From Clavelina lepadiformis (lineage: Eukaryota > Chordata > Ascidiacea > Aplousobranchia > Clavelinidae), in NCBI RefSeq assembly GCF_947623445.1, contig NC_135244.1, positions 19,158,860 to 19,222,859 of the forward strand: a DNA stretch of 64,000 nucleotides, read 5' to 3'. The translations under genes and the position numbers were made by a program. Below the pieces are notes generated by a model, which did no database searches, was not told the DNA's origin, and worked only from the letters and a program-made list of their open reading frames with translations. Below, piece after piece: positions 59,801 to 64,000 of the stretch (the stretch's first letter is position 1; every line of letters starts with the position of its first letter).

Positions 59801-62800
59801 TCCAATATGCTTGTCATGTTTAATTATTATGTAGCGAATATTGCACTGAACAGCAACGTTGATCTGTTTTTTTTTAAGTGATTTGTATTTTATTGTGAAA
59901 TCTAGTCGTTGATGCAAAACATTTTTTTAAAGACGATAGTAATCAAGATGAACGGGTTGCTTGATGCGATTATTGATCAACTTGAAAGCGATTCTGAGGA
60001 AATACAGCAGGTACAGTTGATTTTCTGCACATTGTTTCTTTAGTGGCTATAATATATTTTATTGTTTATCTGTTAGTTATTTAAAGTGTCTGATTGTCTG
60101 ACACATTTCCAATATTATTAATTGCATCTGAACTTTTGTCCAATCAATTTGTCATCTTTACTTTTGATTAGTGTAGTAACAACAGTAATACAACTGCATT
60201 AAGAATTGTGTTATGCCACAGCTGTAGAAGTTGCTTCTAGTTGTCCCGCATAAAATCAATGCCCCCCTCCCCTTTTATGCATAATTTAACAGCCTGCCAT
60301 TGTCATCGCTGATATTGGCATTAAGTTTTCATGAAGGCCGAACCTTCGCTTCACTCCCAACCTCAACACACTAATCCCAGGGCTATGTCACAGATGTTTT
60401 TTGTCATTCAGCTATGCAATAATTCAAATGCGGTGGATGACTATATCGGGGCTTATGCAGAATTTTTTTTTGTGTATGTCTGAGGCTGCCTATTTTGTGT
60501 TTTGGCTAGAAAGGTTTCAAAAGAATCTAATTTGGTCTGCTGCTTTTCTCACCAAAGAACTGCCTTTATTTCCTTTTCACTATGATTGTTAGGTAGGAAA
60601 TGCTAACGTATAATTTTTGTCTCATGTTCTGAACTTGGTGAGAAAATGACACATTAACTGCTATATAACTAACCCTGCCAATTTCCCATCAAAGGGAACG
60701 TTTGAGTTATTACAGGTGAAGCATCATTTCCATAATGTTTCTTGATTAATTGCGGATTTTAGACAACTTTGCAAAAGGCTTGCTCTTATTATAATGGTTA
60801 TTTAAGGCTTAGTTAACTATCGTTGATTTGTAGTTATATTAAGTGATAATCCATTTTTAAACTCATGCCCAACCTAGTATTTTGCTTAACTGGAGGTTGT
60901 CTAGACTTGATTGTATGATAAGAAAATTATACATCCTAGGTGCCAAACACCTGAATCAGCTTTAGATACCGCAGTTAAGATGATTGTTCGCTGTTGTAAT
61001 ATTGTCCGCTATTGATTTGTGTTATACAAATTCCTGTTATATCCTAGGCCTTGATTTTAAATGTAAAAACATCATTATGCCAAAAATTTAACCTTCGTCT
61101 TAACAGGCAGAGATCAGTCTGATATGTTATATAACAATGTTGGGTCAATTATTAATTTCTGCTATATATACCTTAATATACTACTATATATCTATCTATC
61201 TATATATCTACTATATACTTTAAAATACTTTATTCAATGTCAGATTAACATTAAATATGTTTCATGTTTTCCGTGTTATCCTGTAATAAAATATATTCTT
61301 AATAAATCAAAATAAATATTACTAAAATTCATCCTCAGTCAATGGCAAGTATACTCAGGAATCTCTCATGGCAAGCTGATGAGCAGGTGCAAGAGGTTTT
61401 ACGGCAGAAAGGAGTGGTGAAGAAGCTCATGAAATGCGTGATCCATGTCAAACGGGAAGACACTTTGAAAAGCACGCTTAATGCCTTGTGGAATCTGTCT
61501 GGGCACTGCCCGCAAAACCGGGAGGACATTTGTTCTATTGATGTAAGCTTCTCTGCGCTTTTGATATTTTTTGTCAGATTCTTGCCTTTTGTTTACTTTG
61601 GAAGCCAAGTTACATGAACAGATTGATCTTTGTCAAAGTTTACAGTTCTTAATCTTTGTACTAAGCCTGTCTTGGTTTTATTCTGCAAAACAATTTCCCA
61701 CATTGACAGCTATGTGGGATTATTGATCGTGAAGTCAGTAACAAAGCCAGTAGAAGTCGACAGCATGCTATAATAAGATTGTGGCTTTAAGTGGTAGACA
61801 AACAACATTGTCAGTGATCCTCTCAACCTATAAATGACCCAAAAAATGAACAAAACAATCTCCTAAAACTACTAATACAGCATCTGAATCACTTTTATTA
61901 CTATGCAGTCACAGATATTAAAATCAATGTAATATATTTTTTGCATTTCCAGGGTGCATTGGCCTTTCTTGTGTCAACGTTGACATACCACAGCCCGTCA
62001 AAGACCGAACATGTTGTTGAAAGTGGCAGTGGCATTCTTCGCAATGTGACGAGCGTCATCACTAGAAATGCAGAATATCGTAAGGTGCTGTATGAAAGTG
62101 TCACGTTGAATGTAATGGTAATTTGGTTTATTTGGTAATATTCTCTGTTTAACCATTTCTTTTACGACCCTAGATTCTACGAAAGTACAATTGTCTCCAA
62201 CATTTACTCACTCAGCTGGCTTCACCGAGCTTAACCATAGTCAGCAATGCTTGTGGCGCCTTGTGGAATCTTTCAGCAATGTATGTCATAACGCCCATTT
62301 CTTGAAAACTTTGTTGCCTTTGGCTATTTGGATTATTTGTATCGTTCATTGACCTGTAGTTTAAAAATAAATCCACTTAATGTTTTCACTTTGTGTAATA
62401 ATTGCTATGAAATAATTCCTACTTAGCGAAATTGTTTACAAGTAGATAAAATTCCTCAAACAGGGATGAAACAGACCAGCAAACACTTTGGGATCTTGGG
62501 GCAGTTGGCAAGCTACGAACGCTGATACATTCAAAACATGAAGTAATTTCACGTGGAAGCAGCGCTGCTCTACGAAACCTTTTAACTAATCGCCCTGCGA
62601 AATTTTCATCTATGTTGCTTAATGGGGAAAGCTCAAAGACTGATATGCCATCACTGAAGGTAACAATGTACAATTGTGTCGATAATAAGTAAAACTCCAA
62701 TAGCAAAAGCAAATTAACTAGTAAGTTTGTGAATGGTTTTGTTATAAATTGCTATTTTTTCATATATCCCTCATAATGATACCAATACAACTCGTCATTA

Positions 62801-64000
62801 AGGTGCGGAAATTCAAACAGCTGGAAACGGAACTAAACCAAGTAACGTCCCTAAAGCCATCTGAACTATCAGAAAATTTCTCACCTAGACATCATGCTCA
62901 ACATCCAAGCAGTAAGCAACAATCTTCGTCTCTGCATCAGAGCATGCAGGTACTTTTGGGAAAGTTTAAATTTACATTCTTTGCTGTCATCACTGACATG
63001 GTCACTGCTCATTTAATTGTAACCTCATCATCATTTTTTCTGTTTGTTTTTTCTTTGAGCTGTGTTACATTATTGCTTATATTTTTGCAATTAAATTTCA
63101 AATTTTCAATTATTCAAAATCTTGTAAAATTACATAATTTTTTCAATTTTTTACTTCCATAGGGACAACACTCAAGTGCCAAACTGAAATCACAACCTGG
63201 CATCCATTCCTCCGGAAGCCTGGGAAATCTTCATCAGACTGCCCCAAGGAGACCGATCCCTGCATGGGAGGCAGCCGGCAAGATGAATAATACTCTTCCA
63301 ATAAAATCCTCCACTGACGTGCTCCGTGCATCATCTGATAAAAGCAGAACCATACATAGTTGCAGCATCAATGAAAGTCCATACAGAGCTGGCATGGAAT
63401 CCTCCACGGCATCTCAATTGCCCCCTGCCTTCTCCAATCATCCAAACAACACCACACTTCACCCATCGTATGATGCTAACGGTGTGAAACCTCCAGTGTA
63501 TCATTCACGTTCTCGTTCCGATTTCAAAGCTGCTAGGACATGGTCCCACAATGGAAGCATGCCTAATTTAAACAACAACAACACCACTGTGGACACGACT
63601 GCTTGGCAATCCAAAGACTCAAAATCATCAACTAGTTCAAGCAATAGCAGTAAAATCTTAAGTCCCTCGCAAATGCCGACGGATTTGGTTGAAAAATTGC
63701 GCCATGTCAATGATGATTACAGCATGCAGGAAGATGATGACATGCCTGTTGATTACAGTCTAAAATTTACCGATGAGCAAAGTAGAACGCCGGCCATTCA
63801 GAGTCCACGCGCACAAAATGCAGTCGTTTATGAAAACAGAAGTAAATCTCTACCATCTCAAGTCCCCAATACCAAATTCGCAAATTCTGGAAAACCTTCA
63901 AATTCTGCCAGCTCAACTTCTGTCTGTCACACCAGAAGAATCACCGATGCTCCAAGATCCACAGACAAAGTGCACGGTGGCAGTAAAATTCCAACTCATC
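53880..64000 (+). CDS. APC: Adenomatous polyposis coli protein (5' part)
   Basis: Eighteen exons, the last open at the window edge: 53880-53955, 54179-54339, 54754-55004, 55305-55413, 56855-56971, 57144-57285, 57424-57586, 57907-58063, 58759-59011, 59109-59379, 59461-59632, 59933-60010, 61339-61542, 61953-62084, 62174-62280, 62464-62659, 62803-62949, 63163-64000. About 1191 codons, all in frame. APC scaffolds the beta-catenin destruction complex and binds microtubules. The N-terminal coiled coil (YDHLLKQVENLKLENSTLKKEL) is preceded by an extra 38 or so residues. The armadillo region spans exons 9-16, with ILRNLSWQAD, LNALWNLSGHC, GSGILRNVTS, CLQHLLTQL, IVSNACGALWNLSA and SAALRNLLTNRPA. Exon 17 starts VRKFKQLETEL. 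The long last exon is Ser/Asn-rich and contains one beta-catenin-binding 15-residue repeat. Vertebrate APC also keeps its C-terminal half in one giant exon. Confidence 0.96.
54397..54546. mobile_element. Small MITE in APC intron 2
   Basis: About 150 bp with inverted ends CTGAGTGACAGTTCATTTGA and, from the other side, CTGAGTGACAGTATTTGAG. The core includes GGGTTAGGGTTAGGGTTA and repeated TCACTCAAATA units. Non-coding; target duplication not resolved. Confidence 0.7.
55561..56016. mobile_element. hAT-like MITE in APC intron 4
   Basis: About 456 bp. Ends CAGCATTTCTCAAA and, inverted, AAGCGCTTCTCAAACTG, followed on both sides by CGGAACAC/CGGAATAC subterminal motifs. No clean 8-bp target duplication remains, so it is probably older than the other hAT elements here. 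Confidence 0.65.
56977..57061 (+). repeat. Tandem repeat in APC intron 5, unit about 22 bp
   Basis: Four near-identical units of ATTAAATTACTCATTTTTACC over 85 bases, ending in a T-run. Lies 6 bases after the donor of exon 56855-56971, so copy-number change would alter intron length close to a splice site. Confidence 0.85.
61162..61220. repeat. TATC/TA simple repeat in an APC intron
   Basis: Low-complexity run of TATATA and CTAT units, about 120 bases upstream of exon 61339. Confidence 0.7.
63732..63780 (+). other. APC 15-residue beta-catenin-binding repeat
   Basis: In the last APC exon the frame reads DDMPVDYSLKFTDEQ, near residue 1100. It fits the 15-residue repeat core (x-P-x-x-Y-S-L-K-Y/F-x-D-E-Q). 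Only one is visible before the window ends; vertebrate APC has three to four, followed by 20-residue repeats. Confidence 0.85.

Overview
This is eukaryotic, AT-rich, intron-rich DNA. Every coding gene with a recognisable family has a clear animal counterpart (APC, RNF145, POGLUT1, B4GALT7, FANK1, RWDD4, INPP5A). Gene spacing is compact, introns run from tens of bases to about 2 kb, and short inverted-repeat transposons are dense. An invertebrate chordate, most likely an ascidian tunicate, fits best; the species assignment is inference.

Layout. 1-2891 (+): 3' end of an INPP5A-like inositol 5-phosphatase. 4763-6103 (+): a type I membrane protein with thrombospondin type-1 repeats. 8321-10389 (+): B4GALT7. 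10724-13732 (-, tail-to-tail with B4GALT7): RNF145, possibly with a further 5' exon at 14137-14419. 14.4-17.8 kb: duplicated and transposon-rich spacer. 17843-21912 (+): a secreted IGFBP-Kazal-Ig protein of the IGFBP7/KAZALD1 type. 22-28.7 kb: spacer with a hAT-type MITE and a complete Mutator-like element. 28761-32154 (+): FANK1. 33423-36863 (-): POGLUT1 with RWDD4 (37184-37717, -) just upstream on the same strand. 37.7-40.5 kb: repeat-rich spacer with nested MITEs. 40540-46005 (-) and 47564-51232 (+): two flavin-containing monooxygenases, head to head, with nearly identical exon architecture. 53880-64000 (+): the first 18 exons of APC, running off the window.

Exon models were built by hand from splice sites, reading-frame continuity and remembered family alignments. 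For each complete gene the exons sum to a multiple of three. The genes are functionally unrelated: phosphoinositide signalling, proteoglycan linker synthesis, Notch O-glucosylation, sterol-linked ER degradation, sperm and testis biology, xenobiotic oxidation and Wnt control. I see no pathway cluster. The most distinctive structures are the inverted FMO pair, the Mutator-like element with long terminal inverted repeats and a 9-bp target duplication, a hAT insertion with a related unoccupied copy next to it, and one MITE family nested inside another. I found no CRISPR array, rRNA, convincing tRNA or clearly novel multi-gene system.
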